From: Prauserella flavalba
GTDB taxonomy: Bacteria > Actinomycetota > Actinomycetes > Mycobacteriales > Pseudonocardiaceae
DNA length: 64,000 nt
Assembly (NCBI RefSeq): GCF_003202235.1
Contig: NZ_MASU01000023.1
Coordinates: 33,345-97,344 of the forward strand
Direction: 5' to 3'
Positions 44,906-54,866 of the stretch are shown piece by piece. The translations under genes and the position numbers were made by a program. The notes beneath the pieces were generated by a model. It did not search any database. It saw nothing but the letters and a program-made list of their open reading frames with translations, and was not told the origin of the DNA. Every line of letters begins with the position of its first letter. Position 1 is the stretch's first letter.

Positions 44906-44958
44906 GCAGTGAAGGCCACCTTGCCTGCGTTGAACGCAGGCAAGGTGGCCTTCACTGC
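44906..44958. repeat. 53-bp perfect palindrome (26+1+26) between divergent genes
   Basis: Arms 44906-44931 and 44933-44958 are exact reverse complements around one G. The inner part reads TTGCCTGC...GCAGGCAA, whereas the copy at 19102 reads TTCACTGC...GCAGTGAA, so paired changes kept the symmetry. Unlike the other copies it lies between two divergent promoters (DUF3180 and MerR) and so cannot act as a normal 3' terminator. Confidence 0.85.
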
Positions 44959-44973
44959 AGTGGCGCGCGATGC

Positions 44974-45004
44974 TTGACCCTCCAGTGGCTGGAGACTCCA
45001 GTCT
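44974..45004 (+). promoter_or_regulatory. MerR-type self-regulated promoter with operator
   Basis: -35 TTGACC (44974-44979) and -10 CAGTCT (44999-45004) are 19 bp apart, the long spacer typical of MerR-controlled promoters. Between them lies the perfect dyad CTCCAG-TGG-CTGGAG (44980-44994). It drives the MerR gene at 45027. Confidence 0.7.
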
Positions 45005-45026
45005 GGATGTCGTGCAGGGGGTAAGC

Positions 45027-45956
45027 GTGTTCACGATCGGGGAGCTGGCCAGGAGAACCGGCCTACCGGTGAAGACCATCCGGTTCTACTCCGACGAGGG
45101 CCTGCTGCCTCCCACCGACCGTACCCACGCCGGCTACCGGCTCTACGACGCCAAGGCGCTCGCCAGGCTCGAGCTCGTGCGCACACTGCGCGAGCTGGGC
45201 ATCGGGCTCGCCGACGTCGACAAGGTGCTCGCGCGGGCGGAGAGCATCTCCGCGCTCGCGAGCAAACACGTGGAGGTGCTCGACGAGCAGATCCGCGTGC
45301 TGCGCCTGCGCAGGGCGGTGTTGCGGGCGGTCGCCAAACGACGATCCGAACTGGACGAGGTGCAACTGATGAACAGACTGGCTTCGATGTCCGACGAGGA
45401 GCGCAAGCGCCTCGTCGACGAGTTCTGGCACGAGGTGACCGAGGGCCTCGACGTGGACTCCGAGTTCTACGCCCACATGCGCTCGGCGAAGCCCGAGCTG
45501 CCCGACGACCCTTCGCCGGAACAGCTCGAGGCGTGGGTCGAGTTCGCGGAACTGGTGCAGGACGCCGACTTCCGCGCGCTCATCCGCGGCATGGGCGAAC
45601 AGCAGGCCGAGCGCCGCGCGCGGGGCGAGGACATCGACACGTTCTCCCAGGCACAGAAGGACGCCTGGTGCGGCTGGAGCGAGCGGGCACAGGCCGCGCT
45701 CGACGCGGGTCTGCCGCCGGACGGCGACGAGGGACGGGCGCTCGCCGACGACATCGCGCAGCTCTCGCACGCGGAGGGCGAGAGCGACACGCCGGAGTAC
45801 CGCGCGAAGCTCGCCGAGCAGCTGGCGGCGGGTGCCGACCCGCGCGGCGAGCGGTACTGGCAGCTGATGGCGATCATCAACGGCTGGCCGCCGATCCCCA
45901 GCCAGAACGCCGCCGCGCAGTGGATCGTCGCCGCGCTGCGCGCGTCGATCGCCTAG
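45027..45956 (+). CDS. MerR-family transcriptional regulator
   Basis: About 309 aa. N-terminal MerR HTH (FTIGELARRTGLPVKTIRFYSDEGLL, then HAGYRLYDAKAL), dimerisation helix (ELDEVQLMNRL region), and a long acidic helical C-terminal domain with no metal-binding Cys cluster, so probably a small-molecule or antibiotic sensor. GTG 45027 has AGGGGG 5 nt upstream. The stop overlaps the convergent folK end by 4 bp. No separate target gene is obvious apart from itself. Confidence 0.9.
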   Translation: MFTIGELARRTGLPVKTIRFYSDEGLLPPTDRTHAGYRLYDAKALARLELVRTLRELGIGLADVDKVLARAESISALASKHVEVLDEQIRVLRLRRAVLRAVAKRRSELDEVQLMNRLASMSDEERKRLVDEFWHEVTEGLDVDSEFYAHMRSAKPELPDDPSPEQLEAWVEFAELVQDADFRALIRGMGEQQAERRARGEDIDTFSQAQKDAWCGWSERAQAALDAGLPPDGDEGRALADDIAQLSHAEGESDTPEYRAKLAEQLAAGADPRGERYWQLMAIINGWPPIPSQNAAAQWIVAALRASIA

Positions 45957-46444
45957 AGGGTCAGGTCCTCGCGGCGGCGGACCCCTTCGCGATCGGAGTC
46001 CGGCAGGGCGGCGAGCAGGTCGGCCGCCCTGCCCCGGCCGGGCACCTCGGCCGCGGGGTCGATCTCCAGCCACGGGATCAGCACGGTCGCGCGGTCGGCG
46101 GTTCCGGGATGCGGCAGCAGCAGCTCGGGGTCGTCGGAGCGGACACCGTCGACGGTGACCACGTCCACGTCGAGCGTGCGCGGGCCCCAGCGCTGTTCCC
46201 GCACACGCTCGGCCTGCCGCTCCAGCGCCTGCCCGGTGCGCAGCCACGCCCAGTGGTCGCGGGCGGGATCGTCCACGATGCACACGGCGTTGAGGAAGTC
46301 AGGCTGGTCCTCGACGCCCCACGGCGCGGTCTCGTACACCCCGGACACGGCGACGAGCACGTCCCGGAGGCCGTCGACGGCCAGCCGGAGGTAGCCGAGC
46401 CGGTCGCCGAGGTTGGAGCCGAGCGAGAGGACGGCCCTGCTCAT
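45953..46444 (-). CDS. folK: 6-hydroxymethyl-7,8-dihydropterin pyrophosphokinase
   Basis: 163 aa. Transfers pyrophosphate from ATP to the pterin. [34 protein letters not shown] and [12 protein letters not shown] carry the usual substrate and magnesium ligands. The ATG overlaps the folB stop (ATGA). Last gene of ftsH-folE-folP-folB-folK. Confidence 0.95.
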   Translation of the reverse strand: MSRAVLSLGSNLGDRLGYLRLAVDGLRDVLVAVSGVYETAPWGVEDQPDFLNAVCIVDDPARDHWAWLRTGQALERQAERVREQRWGPRTLDVDVVTVDGVRSDDPELLLPHPGTADRATVLIPWLEIDPAAEVPGRGRAADLLAALPDSDREGVRRREDLTL

Positions 46445-46800
46445 CGGTCGCGCCGGACGGTCACGGCCACGTCGGCGAAGGTCAGCGGGATCGGCGCCGA
46501 CGGCTTGTGGACGGTCACCTCGACGGCGGTGAGCCGCTCGTCCTTCATCACCTCGTCGGCGATCCGGCCCGCGACGCTCTCGATGAGGTCGTACGGCTCG
46601 CCGCCGACGATGTCGGCCGCGAGCTGAGCCAGCTCGCCGTAGTGCAGGGTGCCGGCGAGGTCGTCGGAGGCGGCGGCGCGCGCGAGGCTCAGCCACGCCG
46701 TCACGTCCACGACGAACTCCTGTCCGTCGCGCTTCTCGTGGTCGAAGACGCCGTGGCGGCCGAAGACCCTCAGGCCGGTCAACGTGATCCGGTCACCCAC
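46441..46800 (-). CDS. folB: Dihydroneopterin aldolase
   Basis: 119 aa. Retro-aldol cleavage of dihydroneopterin. [24 protein letters not shown], catalytic Glu/Lys region and [15 protein letters not shown]. The GTG start overlaps the folP end by 8 bp. Confidence 0.95.
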   Translation of the reverse strand: MGDRITLTGLRVFGRHGVFDHEKRDGQEFVVDVTAWLSLARAAASDDLAGTLHYGELAQLAADIVGGEPYDLIESVAGRIADEVMKDERLTAVEVTVHKPSAPIPLTFADVAVTVRRDR

Positions 46801-47635
46801 CGGACGCCTCCCGCCAGGCGGCGGCCACCTTCACGGCGTCGAGCGAGGCGCCGACGTCGTGCACCCGCACGCCCCAGGCACCGGCCTGCGCGGCGAGTGC
46901 CGACACCGCCGCCGTGGCGACCTCGCGGCCGGACGGCGGGCGCGGTTCGCCCTCGGCGTCCGCGAGCAGCCGACCGAGGAAACGTTTGCGCGAGGCCCCG
47001 ACCAGCACGGGGAAGCCGAGGTCGAGGAACACGTCGAGGCTGTGCAGCAGCGCCCAGTCGTGCTCGGCACGCTTGGCGAAGCCGAGCCCGGGGTCGAGCA
47101 CGATCGCCTCCGTCGCGACACCGGCGGCGAGCGCGTCGTCGACCCTGGCGCACAGTTCGTCGCGCACCTCGGCGACGACGTCCTTGTACTCGGCCAGCGC
47201 GTTCATGTCCTTGCTGTGCCCGCGCCAGTGCATCAGCACGAACGGCACACCGGTCTCGGCGGCGACCTTCGCCATGCCGGGGTCGGCGAGCCCCCCGGAG
47301 ACGTCGTTGATCACGTGCGCGCCCGCCTCGATCGAGGCCGCGGCGACGGCTGCGCGCGTGGTGTCGACGGACAGGACGAGCCCTTCGGCGGCAAGTGCGC
47401 GGACCACGGGCAGCACCCGCGCCTTCTCGGTCTCCGCGTCGACCCGCTGCGAACCGGGCCGGGTGGACTCACCGCCGATGTCGATGATGTCCGCGCCCCG
47501 CCGCCACATCGCGTGCGCGTGCGCGAGCGCGTCCTCCCGGCTCAGGTACCGCCCACCGTCCGAAAAGGAGTCCGGGGTGACGTTCAGTACGCCCATGACG
47601 GCGCACCTGCCCGGCGAGGGAAGGCCTGCGGTCAC
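46793..47635 (-). CDS. folP: Dihydropteroate synthase
   Basis: 280 aa from GTG 47635, which overlaps the folE stop (GTGA). Condenses the pterin with p-aminobenzoate; the sulfonamide target. [45 protein letters not shown] and [10 protein letters not shown] are all intact. Confidence 0.96.
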   Translation of the reverse strand: MTAGLPSPGRCAVMGVLNVTPDSFSDGGRYLSREDALAHAHAMWRRGADIIDIGGESTRPGSQRVDAETEKARVLPVVRALAAEGLVLSVDTTRAAVAAASIEAGAHVINDVSGGLADPGMAKVAAETGVPFVLMHWRGHSKDMNALAEYKDVVAEVRDELCARVDDALAAGVATEAIVLDPGLGFAKRAEHDWALLHSLDVFLDLGFPVLVGASRKRFLGRLLADAEGEPRPPSGREVATAAVSALAAQAGAWGVRVHDVGASLDAVKVAAAWREASGG

Positions 47636-49188
47636 CGCCGGCCCTTGATGAGGTCCAGTGCCTCCGCCCTGGACGAGGCCGAGGTCTTGAGCAACCCGCG
47701 GACGGCCGACGTGGTGGTGCGCGCACCCGGTTTGCGGATGCCCCGCATCGACATGCACAGGTGCTCTGCCTCGACGATCACGATCACGCCGCGAGGCTTG
47801 AGCCTGCGCTCGAGCGCGTCGGCGATCTGCGAGGTGAGCCGCTCCTGCACCTGGGGGCGCTTGGCGTAGAGGTCCACGAGCCTGGCCAGTTTGGACAGTC
47901 CCGTGACCTTGCCCTGTGAGTTGGGAATGTAACCGACATGCGCGACGCCGTGGAATGGCACCAAATGGTGTTCACAATTATGTGTCAAATGGCCGGAAAT
48001 CAAAAACGTCGGGTGCGGATCACATGTGAAACTGTAGACCGTGTACGGCTTGGCGTGGGTCGCCGTCACGGGCGTGACCGACTCGACCTCGACGTACTCC
48101 GACTCGATGAGGTCCGTCGCATAGTCGTCCTGAGGGAAGCCGTGGCGCCGGAACCAGCTGTCCGCGATGTACAGGTGCGAGGCCCGGTCGAGCTTCGGAG
48201 TGAAACGCGCGCCCACCACGGTCGCGAGATCTTCGAGGAACGCGGTGTTGCCACTGCCGACGATCCGGCCGGCACTCTGCTTGCTGCGGCAGCCGTCGCC
48301 GTCGATGTAGCCGTCGAGGAAGCCGTTGAAGGTCTCCCGGTCGTTCAGCACCACCATCGGAAACCGCTGCCTCATGTGGTGGGCGTCGCCGCCGACGTAC
48401 TGCCGCAACAGGTCGGCGAGGTAGGAAGAGACGACCCTGACCCGAAAGCCCGGGACGGGCCGTCCGAGGTAACCGGAGGGACGCTCGACGGGCTCGAGCT
48501 TGGCGTCGATCCCGAAGGCTCGGCACAGCGACTCGGCGAACTTCTTCGCGTAGTCGCGGTCGTTCGCGACGAGCGAGACGTACCGCTCCGCCACGGTCCC
48601 GTCAGCGCACACGCTACCGACGACGTAGCCGAAGTCGTAGCCCAGGGTGGGCCGCCAGCGGTCGCGGCACAGCTTCCAGGCCGACGTCCACTCGATGAAG
48701 GTGCCCTCGACGTCCTTGGCCTCCATCCAGCCGCTCGGCGTCGCCAGCGGGTGGTCCGGGGTCACGACGAAGCTCCCACCGGAGGTCTTCACCTCGACCA
48801 GCTCGCGCGTCTGGTGCGAGCTGATGCCCACGACAGTGGTCTCCTCGACCTGGCCGCCGGCCAGCGTCCAGAGCTTGTCGCCGACCTCGACTTCGCGGGC
48901 CTGCTTGCGCCCGCCGACCGCGTTCACGGTCTGCTTGCTCGGCACGCACGTCGAATACATCGGGATGTCGGTGACGAGCACCATTTCCTCGTGGCTCTCG
49001 TCGAAGGTCCGGTCCAGTACGTGGTCCGGGTCGTTGTAGAGCCCCGCGAACATCTCCCGGTACGCACGCGCGACACGAGCCGGCGTGTCCGCCAGCCCGT
49101 CGCGGTCCGGGTCCTCGCCACACGCGAGCAGCAGCTCGCGTACCGCTTTCTCCGCGCGTGCCTGGTCGAACATCCGACCCGTCGCCAC
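47632..49188 (-). CDS. folE: GTP cyclohydrolase I precursor with in-frame intein
   Basis: 518 aa precursor: N-extein 1-80, intein 81-404, C-extein 405-518. Splicing gives a 194-aa FolE, the usual size. FolE converts GTP to dihydroneopterin triphosphate. The intein sits between MYST and CEHHLVPF, directly before the cysteine that with the next His residues binds catalytic zinc. C-extein motifs: [33 protein letters not shown] and [13 protein letters not shown] 49188 has GGAGGAGG 8 nt upstream. First folate gene after ftsH; unspliced protein should be inactive. Confidence 0.96.
   Translation of the reverse strand: MATGRMFDQARAEKAVRELLLACGEDPDRDGLADTPARVARAYREMFAGLYNDPDHVLDRTFDESHEEMVLVTDIPMYSTCVPSKQTVNAVGGRKQAREVEVGDKLWTLAGGQVEETTVVGISSHQTRELVEVKTSGGSFVVTPDHPLATPSGWMEAKDVEGTFIEWTSAWKLCRDRWRPTLGYDFGYVVGSVCADGTVAERYVSLVANDRDYAKKFAESLCRAFGIDAKLEPVERPSGYLGRPVPGFRVRVVSSYLADLLRQYVGGDAHHMRQRFPMVVLNDRETFNGFLDGYIDGDGCRSKQSAGRIVGSGNTAFLEDLATVVGARFTPKLDRASHLYIADSWFRRHGFPQDDYATDLIESEYVEVESVTPVTATHAKPYTVYSFTCDPHPTFLISGHLTHNCEHHLVPFHGVAHVGYIPNSQGKVTGLSKLARLVDLYAKRPQVQERLTSQIADALERRLKPRGVIVIVEAEHLCMSMRGIRKPGARTTTSAVRGLLKTSASSRAEALDLIKGRR
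47977..48948 (-). mobile_element. FolE intein with LAGLIDADG homing endonuclease
   Basis: 324 residues. Block A starts with Cys1 ([13 protein letters not shown]); block B VVTPDHPL has the TxxH motif (T63, H66); blocks C and E are LAGLIDADG-like, [10 protein letters not shown] (D116) and [10 protein letters not shown] (D218); block F is [17 protein letters not shown]; block G ends in HLTHN with penultimate His and terminal Asn, followed by Cys+1 of the extein. All residues for standard class 1 splicing are present and both endonuclease acids are kept, so both activities may be live. The last ~120 bp of its coding strand are markedly AT-richer than the flanks, a sign of transfer. Confidence 0.95.
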
Positions 49189-49234
49189 CGGGGTGTCCTC
49201 CTCCAGAGCCCCGTGGTGGCCGTTGCCGCTCAAC

Positions 49235-51628
49235 TCACTGCCGATGGTGACCGTCCTGATCGTCGGGATCGCCCTGGTGGTGCTGCCCGCCCTGCTGCTG
49301 CGAGGGGTCGGGACCGTTGCCGGGCGCGGGGCGCCACGGCTGGCTGGGCCTGTTGCCACCGGGTGAGGTGGCCGGGGTCCAGCCGGGAGGCGCACCGTAG
49401 TTCGGCGGGCCGGCGGGGTAGTCGCCGGACTGTCCGCCACCGTAGGGCTGCTGCGGCCACGAGCCCTGGCCCTGGCCGCCGTTGTGCCTGCGGGTGCCGT
49501 TCGGGTACCCGCCGCTGCCGCCGCCCGGCGGCGCGTACGGGTTGTACGACGACGGCGGGCTGGCCGGCCTCGGGCTGTTGTACGGCGGACCGCCGGGCAG
49601 GTCGCCGCCACCGGGCGCGGTCGCCACGGGCGTGGGCTCGGGCTCCGGTTCCGGCTCCTTCTCGGGCTGCGGCGGCGGCCACGGCTCGCCCCGCTCCATC
49701 GCCAGCTCGCCCGGCGTCTTGATCGGCGGCTTGTCCGAGGGCAGGCGTTCGCCGAACTCGTTGAAGGCCGTGATGCGGGGGCGCTTCTCGACCGTCGCGA
49801 AGATGCGCTCGAGGTCCCTGCGCTGCAGGGTCTCCTTGTCCAGCAGCTCGACCACCAGCTCGTCGAGGACGTCGCGGTAGGTGTTGAGCACCTGCCACGC
49901 CTCGGTGTGGGCGGTCTCGATGAGCTTGCGGACCTCCTCGTCGATCTCGTGGGCGACCTCGAGGGAGTAGTCGGCCTGCCTGCCCGCCGAGCGGCCGAGG
50001 AACGGGTCGCCCTGGTCCTGGCCGTACTTGACGGCGCCGAGGCGCGGGCTCATGCCGTACTCGGTGACCATCGCCCTGGCGATCTTGGTCGCCTGCTCGA
50101 TGTCGGAGACCGCACCCGTGGTGGGCTCGTGGAAGACGAGTTCCTCCGCGGTGCGCCCGCCCATCGCGAAGACGAGCCTGCCGATCATCTCGGAGCGGGT
50201 CATCAGCTCCTTGTCGTCCTCGGGGACGAGCAGCGCGTGCCCACCGGTGCGGCCGCGCGGCAGGATCGTGAGCTTGTAGACCGGCTCGATGTCCGGCATC
50301 GCCCACGCGGCCAGCGCGTGCCCGCCCTCGTGGTAGGCGGTGATCTTCTTTTCCTTCTCGGAGATGATCCGGCTCTTGCGCGCGGGCCCGCCGATCACGC
50401 GGTCGACCGACTCCTCGAGCGCGGCATCGGTGATGACGTTGCCGTTCTGCCGCGCGGTGAGCAGGGCCGCCTCGTTGATCACGTTCGCGAGGTCGGCACC
50501 GGACATGCCCACGGTGCGCTTGGCCAGCGAGCTGAGATCGACGTTCTGCGCCAGCGGCTTGCCCTTGGAGTGGACCTCCAGGATTGCCCTGCGGCCGCGC
50601 AGGTCGGGCGCGGACACCGGGATCTGCCGGTCGAACCGGCCGGGCCGCAGCAGCGCCGGGTCGAGGATGTCGGGCCGGTTGGTGGCGGCGATGAGGATGA
50701 TGCCGCCGCGCGAGTCGAAGCCGTCCATCTCGACGAGCAGCTGGTTCAGCGTCTGCTCACGCTCGTCGTGCCCGCCGCCGAGGCCCGCGCCACGCTGGCG
50801 GCCGACCGCGTCGATCTCGTCGACGAAGATGATGCACGGCGCGTTCTGCTTCGCCTGCTCGAACAGGTCACGCACACGGGAGGCACCGACACCGACGAAC
50901 ATCTCGACGAAGTCGGAACCGGAGATCGTGTAGAACGGCACGCCCGCCTCACCGGCGACGGCACGCGCGAGCAGCGTCTTACCGGTACCGGGCGGACCGT
51001 AGAGCAGCACGCCCTTGGGGATCTTGGCGCCGAGTGCCTGGTAGCGCGCCGGGTTCTGCAGGAAGTCCTTGATCTCGTGCAGTTCCTCGACGGCCTCGTC
51101 GGCACCTGCCACGTCGGTGAACGTGGTCTTGGGCATGTCCTTGTTCAGCTGCTTGGCCTTGGACTTGCCGAAGTTGAGGACCCGGTTACCGCCGCCCTGC
51201 GCGTTGTTCATCATCCACATCAGCAGGAGCAGCAGGATCCCGAGCGGGATCATGTAGATGAGCAGCTGCGTGAAGAAGGAGTCCTGCGTGACGGTGGTGT
51301 CGAACCGGACCCCAGAGTCGCCGTTGCGGGCGTCGATCAGCGCGTTGTACAGCTGACCCGAGGCACCGGCCGGGAACTTGGTGATGACCTGGTTGACCTG
51401 CTGGCCGTCGACCTCGATCGCGTTGGCCAGGTGCAGCTTGAGCTGCTGTTCCTTGTCCTCCAGGTTCGCTTCCGTGACGTTGCCGGACTCGATCTGCTGG
51501 ACGGCCTGCGACGTGGGCACGTGCGTGTACCCGCGGTCGCCGTCGAAGATCATGCTGAAGGCGAAATAGAGCAGCAGAACCGCGACTATCCACAGCAGTG
51601 GGTTCTTGAGCAGGCGCTTGCGGTCCAT
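49235..51628 (-). CDS. ftsH: Membrane AAA+ zinc protease FtsH
   Basis: 797 aa. Two N-terminal membrane helices (10-27 and about 119-140) bracket a periplasmic domain; Walker A GPPGTGKT at 211-218, Walker B IIFVDEID near 267-273, SRH region, and zinc site HEGGH at 433-437. The C-terminus has an unusual ~150-residue tail (from about 645) rich in Pro, Gly and Gln, likely disordered. Degrades misfolded membrane and some soluble proteins. It lies 46 bp before folE, as in mycobacteria. Confidence 0.97.
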   Translation of the reverse strand: MDRKRLLKNPLLWIVAVLLLYFAFSMIFDGDRGYTHVPTSQAVQQIESGNVTEANLEDKEQQLKLHLANAIEVDGQQVNQVITKFPAGASGQLYNALIDARNGDSGVRFDTTVTQDSFFTQLLIYMIPLGILLLLLMWMMNNAQGGGNRVLNFGKSKAKQLNKDMPKTTFTDVAGADEAVEELHEIKDFLQNPARYQALGAKIPKGVLLYGPPGTGKTLLARAVAGEAGVPFYTISGSDFVEMFVGVGASRVRDLFEQAKQNAPCIIFVDEIDAVGRQRGAGLGGGHDEREQTLNQLLVEMDGFDSRGGIILIAATNRPDILDPALLRPGRFDRQIPVSAPDLRGRRAILEVHSKGKPLAQNVDLSSLAKRTVGMSGADLANVINEAALLTARQNGNVITDAALEESVDRVIGGPARKSRIISEKEKKITAYHEGGHALAAWAMPDIEPVYKLTILPRGRTGGHALLVPEDDKELMTRSEMIGRLVFAMGGRTAEELVFHEPTTGAVSDIEQATKIARAMVTEYGMSPRLGAVKYGQDQGDPFLGRSAGRQADYSLEVAHEIDEEVRKLIETAHTEAWQVLNTYRDVLDELVVELLDKETLQRRDLERIFATVEKRPRITAFNEFGERLPSDKPPIKTPGELAMERGEPWPPPQPEKEPEPEPEPTPVATAPGGGDLPGGPPYNSPRPASPPSSYNPYAPPGGGSGGYPNGTRRHNGGQGQGSWPQQPYGGGQSGDYPAGPPNYGAPPGWTPATSPGGNRPSQPWRPAPGNGPDPSQQQGGQHHQGDPDDQDGHHRQ

Positions 51629-51859
51629 TAGATCCGGCCGTGGTGGCCTCGACCCTCCCTGGCTAGGCGGTACATGTCACATCCGCCGTCACGGTGTTGA
51701 CAACTGCGATGGGCACGGGGTTAGCCGTCCCACCAGGGTACCGCCCGGCCTGACGAGGCAGCCGGGCGATCCTCCAGGAAGACAACGGCCACCAGCGACC
51801 CGATGTTCCCACCAGCTGACACGCAACTCAATGCGTGGGCGCGAACGGAGCCCTCACCG

Positions 51860-52672
51860 CTACCGCGAGACGGTCGCCACCATCTCTCCGAGCCGGGTAC
51901 GCAGGGTCTTCGCGTCGGCGGGCGACACGGTCACCCACTCCCTGCCGTCGGTGCCCGCGCGGGACAGGCTGAGGTAGCGGCCCGTGCCCGTGTCGAACCA
52001 CGCGAGCACCGCCGAACGGCGCTTGCCGCCCAGGTCGTCGCGGCTGTTGGCGGCCAGCTGGCCCCCTCGCGACCTCGGCTGCGCGATCAGCTGGGCGTAC
52101 GCCTGGCGCGGGTCGGTGGTCCGCTCGGAAAGACCCGTGCGCCTGCGTGCACCGCCCCTCTCGCCCGACGCCGCCGTACCCGCGACGACCCCGGAGCGAG
52201 CGGGTTGTGTGCGCAGTGCCTCGTCGATGGGGAGCGTGATGGAGGCCTCGCTGCCGCGCGGAGCCGCGGGGAGCAGGTCGACCACCGCGGAGGCGAGGCC
52301 CTCCGGGTAGATCGGGCGCAGCCAGATGCCGCTCGCGTCCTGGATCGCCAGCACCGCCTGCCTGCCGTCGGACGCGGCCAGCGCCCCGACCGGCGGGGCC
52401 TGGAACTCCGGGATGAACAGCGCGTCGATGCTGGTCGACGGGCGCGCGAGCAACGCGAGCCACTCCTCGACCGGTGAGTCCTGGATGCCGCGCGCCGCGA
52501 ACTCGGCGTCTACGCGCTTGCGCAGCTCCCTGCGCTCCAGCTCGGTACGGCCGTGCGAGCGGACCCGCAGTGGGTACGGCAGCTCACCGATGCCGGCCGA
52601 CTCCCAGAGGAAGTCGAAGGCGACCGGCGTGAAGAACTCCTGCGTGGGCACGATCCTCCCCATGTCAGCCAC
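51860..52672 (-). CDS. EspG-family ESX chaperone, copy 1
   Basis: 270 aa. EspG-type proteins bind PE-PPE dimers in the cytosol and escort them to type VII secretion. Shares the block FDFLWESAGIGELPYPL with the neighbouring copy 2, then the middle PIYPEGLASAVVDLLP and the C-terminal LAWFDTGTGRYLSLS. The two are tandem paralogues after a PPE and a PE gene. GTG 52672; TAACCT lies 12 nt upstream. Confidence 0.85.
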   Translation of the reverse strand: MADMGRIVPTQEFFTPVAFDFLWESAGIGELPYPLRVRSHGRTELERRELRKRVDAEFAARGIQDSPVEEWLALLARPSTSIDALFIPEFQAPPVGALAASDGRQAVLAIQDASGIWLRPIYPEGLASAVVDLLPAAPRGSEASITLPIDEALRTQPARSGVVAGTAASGERGGARRRTGLSERTTDPRQAYAQLIAQPRSRGGQLAANSRDDLGGKRRSAVLAWFDTGTGRYLSLSRAGTDGREWVTVSPADAKTLRTRLGEMVATVSR

Positions 52673-52706
52673 GGTTCGCTGGGAAGGTTAGCGGACCGTG
52701 CCCGGC

Positions 52707-53498
52707 TCAGAGCGGTGCCGCCGTGGAGTTCGCCGCCCCGGCCAGCATCTCCGAGAGCCGGTGCCGCAGGGTCGCCGCGTCGGCGGGTGCGATCGTGATC
52801 CAGTCGCGACCGTCCCGGCCACGCGTCGCCTGCGTGAAGTACCGCCCGGTCTCGGTGTCGAACCAGCTCAGCACGGGCATCCGGCTCTTGCTGCCGGTGC
52901 GGCTGCGCGCGTTGGCACCGATCTGCCCACCGCGCAGACGCGGCTGCGCGTGCAGCCTGGCCAGCGCTTTGCGGTCCTCGTCCACGCTCGCCCGGCCACC
53001 GTCCGGCGAAGGCGCCCTGCGCTGCATGAAGTCGACACCCGGCCCGGAGAGCAGCTGCTCCAGCGGGACGGTGATCGACTTCTCCTTGCCGCGCGGGGCG
53101 GGCGGCAGCAGGCCGACGATGGCGCTGGCGAGCCCGTCCGAGGGCACCCGGTCGAGGAAGAAGCCCTGCGGGTCCCTGATGAGCATGGTGCCCTGCGAGC
53201 CCAGCGCGGCGACGACGGCGAGCTGCGGCTCGGCGCTCGGTGCGCTGATCTGCACGGAGTCCAGGCTCACGTCGGAACCAGCGACGACCCCGAGCAGGTC
53301 CTCGATGTGCGGTTGCGGCCTGCCCGACTCGTCGACGATGCCGCGCCGCGCCAGCTCGGCGAGTACCTGCTGGCGCAGCGTGGCACGTTCCTCCATCGTC
53401 TCGCCGTGAGAGCGGACCTGGAGCGGGTAGGGCAGTTCACCGATGCCGGCGGACTCCCAGAGGAAGTCGAACTCCAGCGAACTGAGCCGCTCCGCCAC
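52707..53498 (-). CDS. EspG-family ESX chaperone, copy 2
   Basis: 263 aa. Same architecture as copy 1: FDFLWESAGIGELPYPL, DRVPSDGLASAIVGLLPPAPRGKEKSI (split here for length) and VLSWFDTETGRYFTQ. The GTG start follows the PPE stop by 3 bp, so it is translationally linked to its likely client. Two chaperones for one PE/PPE pair may mean a second client elsewhere or a heterodimer. Confidence 0.85.
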   Translation of the reverse strand: MAERLSSLEFDFLWESAGIGELPYPLQVRSHGETMEERATLRQQVLAELARRGIVDESGRPQPHIEDLLGVVAGSDVSLDSVQISAPSAEPQLAVVAALGSQGTMLIRDPQGFFLDRVPSDGLASAIVGLLPPAPRGKEKSITVPLEQLLSGPGVDFMQRRAPSPDGGRASVDEDRKALARLHAQPRLRGGQIGANARSRTGSKSRMPVLSWFDTETGRYFTQATRGRDGRDWITIAPADAATLRHRLSEMLAGAANSTAAPL

Positions 53499-53501
53499 CG
53501 C

Positions 53502-54848
53502 CTACCGCTCCTCGTCGTCGTCGGGTCCCCAGGCGCCGAGCACCGGCGGCGGCGTGGCCTGCGTGGCGCCGAAGGTCTCGTCGGGGTCCGCCTCGATGAG
53601 GAAGGACGCGTGGGTGTGCTCCTTGTCCTCCTCCTGCTGCCCCGCACCGGCGCCCATCCCGCCCATGCCGCCCATCGGAGCGGCCGCGGGCGGCGTGGCG
53701 CCACCGCCGATCGTGCCGGCCGGGTTCACGACACCCTGCTGCGGCGCGACCGAGGCGGCACTGCCGCCCTGCTGGCTGTTGGCCGAGGCCTTGGTGTCGG
53801 TGGACGACTGCTTGGTGCTGCCGCTGCGATTGCCCTTGGCCAGCGAGCGGGCGCCCGCGTAGCCGAGCGCGCCACCGGCCACCGCGCCGCCGAGCGCGGC
53901 GAGGTTGGGGCCACCACCGCTGGGCGCCGAGGGCGCGGCGGGAACCGAGCCCGCGCCGGTGCCCGTGCCAGGAGCCGGGGCCGCCGAGCCGGGGGCCTGC
54001 GGCGGCGCCTGGTGCGGCCCGCCGGTGAAGCCAGCGGCGGCGACGTTGTTGTTCGCGCCCTCGGTGACGATCGGGGGCGTGGCTCCGAGGCCCGCGAGCA
54101 TCGCACCGGGCGCGCCCGTGCCGGGCATCCCGTAGCCGCCGACGCCGCCGACCGAGCCTGCGTACGAGCCCGACGTGCCCGCGAGCGGCTTGAGGCCGAG
54201 CGACTCGGGCCCGAAGCTCGGGGTCGTGCCGTCGATCTCCGCCATCGCCGTGGTGTAGGCCTCCAGGTATGCGACCTGCTGGGCCTTCACGTCGTTGGCG
54301 GCGTCGAACTGCGGCTTCATGTCCTTGACCATCGCGGCGGGACCGCCCGCCAGCATGGCCGCGGTCTGCTGACCCGGGTCGAACTCGACCGGCTGCGGCA
54401 TCTTCTTCAGCTCGGCGGCGGCCGCGGCCTGCTGGGCGAGCCGCGAGCTCATCGTGTTGGCGGCCTCGGACGCCTGCGCGCTGGAGTTGGCGATGCCGAC
54501 GAGCGCGCCCTGCGCGGCACCGGCGCCCTGGCCGATCCACGCGGCACCGAGCTCGGAGATCGCGTTGTAGAGGTCCTCGGACGCCCTGCTCAGGCTCACG
54601 CTGTGGTTCGACCACGACTGGCCGAGCTCCTCGGCCGTGCCCGGCTCGTTGTTGACCGTGGCGAAGTTGTAGAGCTGCTGACTGTCCTGCGCCTGCCAGT
54701 TCGGCCGGTCGCCGATCGCGCGGTCGTCGCCGTAGGCGAACCCGTCGGCGCGCCCCCTCGCCTGCTGGACGATGTCCGCGACCTCGGAGTTGTCACCCAG
54801 CGGAACCGTGGAGCCCGGTTGGGCCTGCCCGGAGTTCTCGAATGCCAT
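53502..54848 (-). CDS. PPE-like type VII secretion substrate
   Basis: 448 aa. N-terminal ~200 residues are helical with a WxG turn (AAWIGQGAGAAQGAL near residue 103), like PPE and WXG100 proteins. After that comes a low-complexity Gly/Ala/Pro-rich region (GSVGGVGGYGMPGTGAPG) and an acidic C-terminus. The classical N-terminal PPE tripeptide is absent. It is preceded by a PE-like gene and followed by two EspG genes, which supports the assignment. Confidence 0.8.
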   Translation of the reverse strand: MAFENSGQAQPGSTVPLGDNSEVADIVQQARGRADGFAYGDDRAIGDRPNWQAQDSQQLYNFATVNNEPGTAEELGQSWSNHSVSLSRASEDLYNAISELGAAWIGQGAGAAQGALVGIANSSAQASEAANTMSSRLAQQAAAAAELKKMPQPVEFDPGQQTAAMLAGGPAAMVKDMKPQFDAANDVKAQQVAYLEAYTTAMAEIDGTTPSFGPESLGLKPLAGTSGSYAGSVGGVGGYGMPGTGAPGAMLAGLGATPPIVTEGANNNVAAAGFTGGPHQAPPQAPGSAAPAPGTGTGAGSVPAAPSAPSGGGPNLAALGGAVAGGALGYAGARSLAKGNRSGSTKQSSTDTKASANSQQGGSAASVAPQQGVVNPAGTIGGGATPPAAAPMGGMGGMGAGAGQQEEDKEHTHASFLIEADPDETFGATQATPPPVLGAWGPDDDEER

Positions 54849-54866
54849 GTCGTCGCTCCCCCTGGA

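Noticed and set aside
49484..51631. Very long plus-strand frames opposite ftsH, clpC and folE-folP
   Set aside because: Shadow frames of GC-rich genes; compositions are Arg/His/Val-biased with no recognisable domains, and the minus-strand genes are certain.
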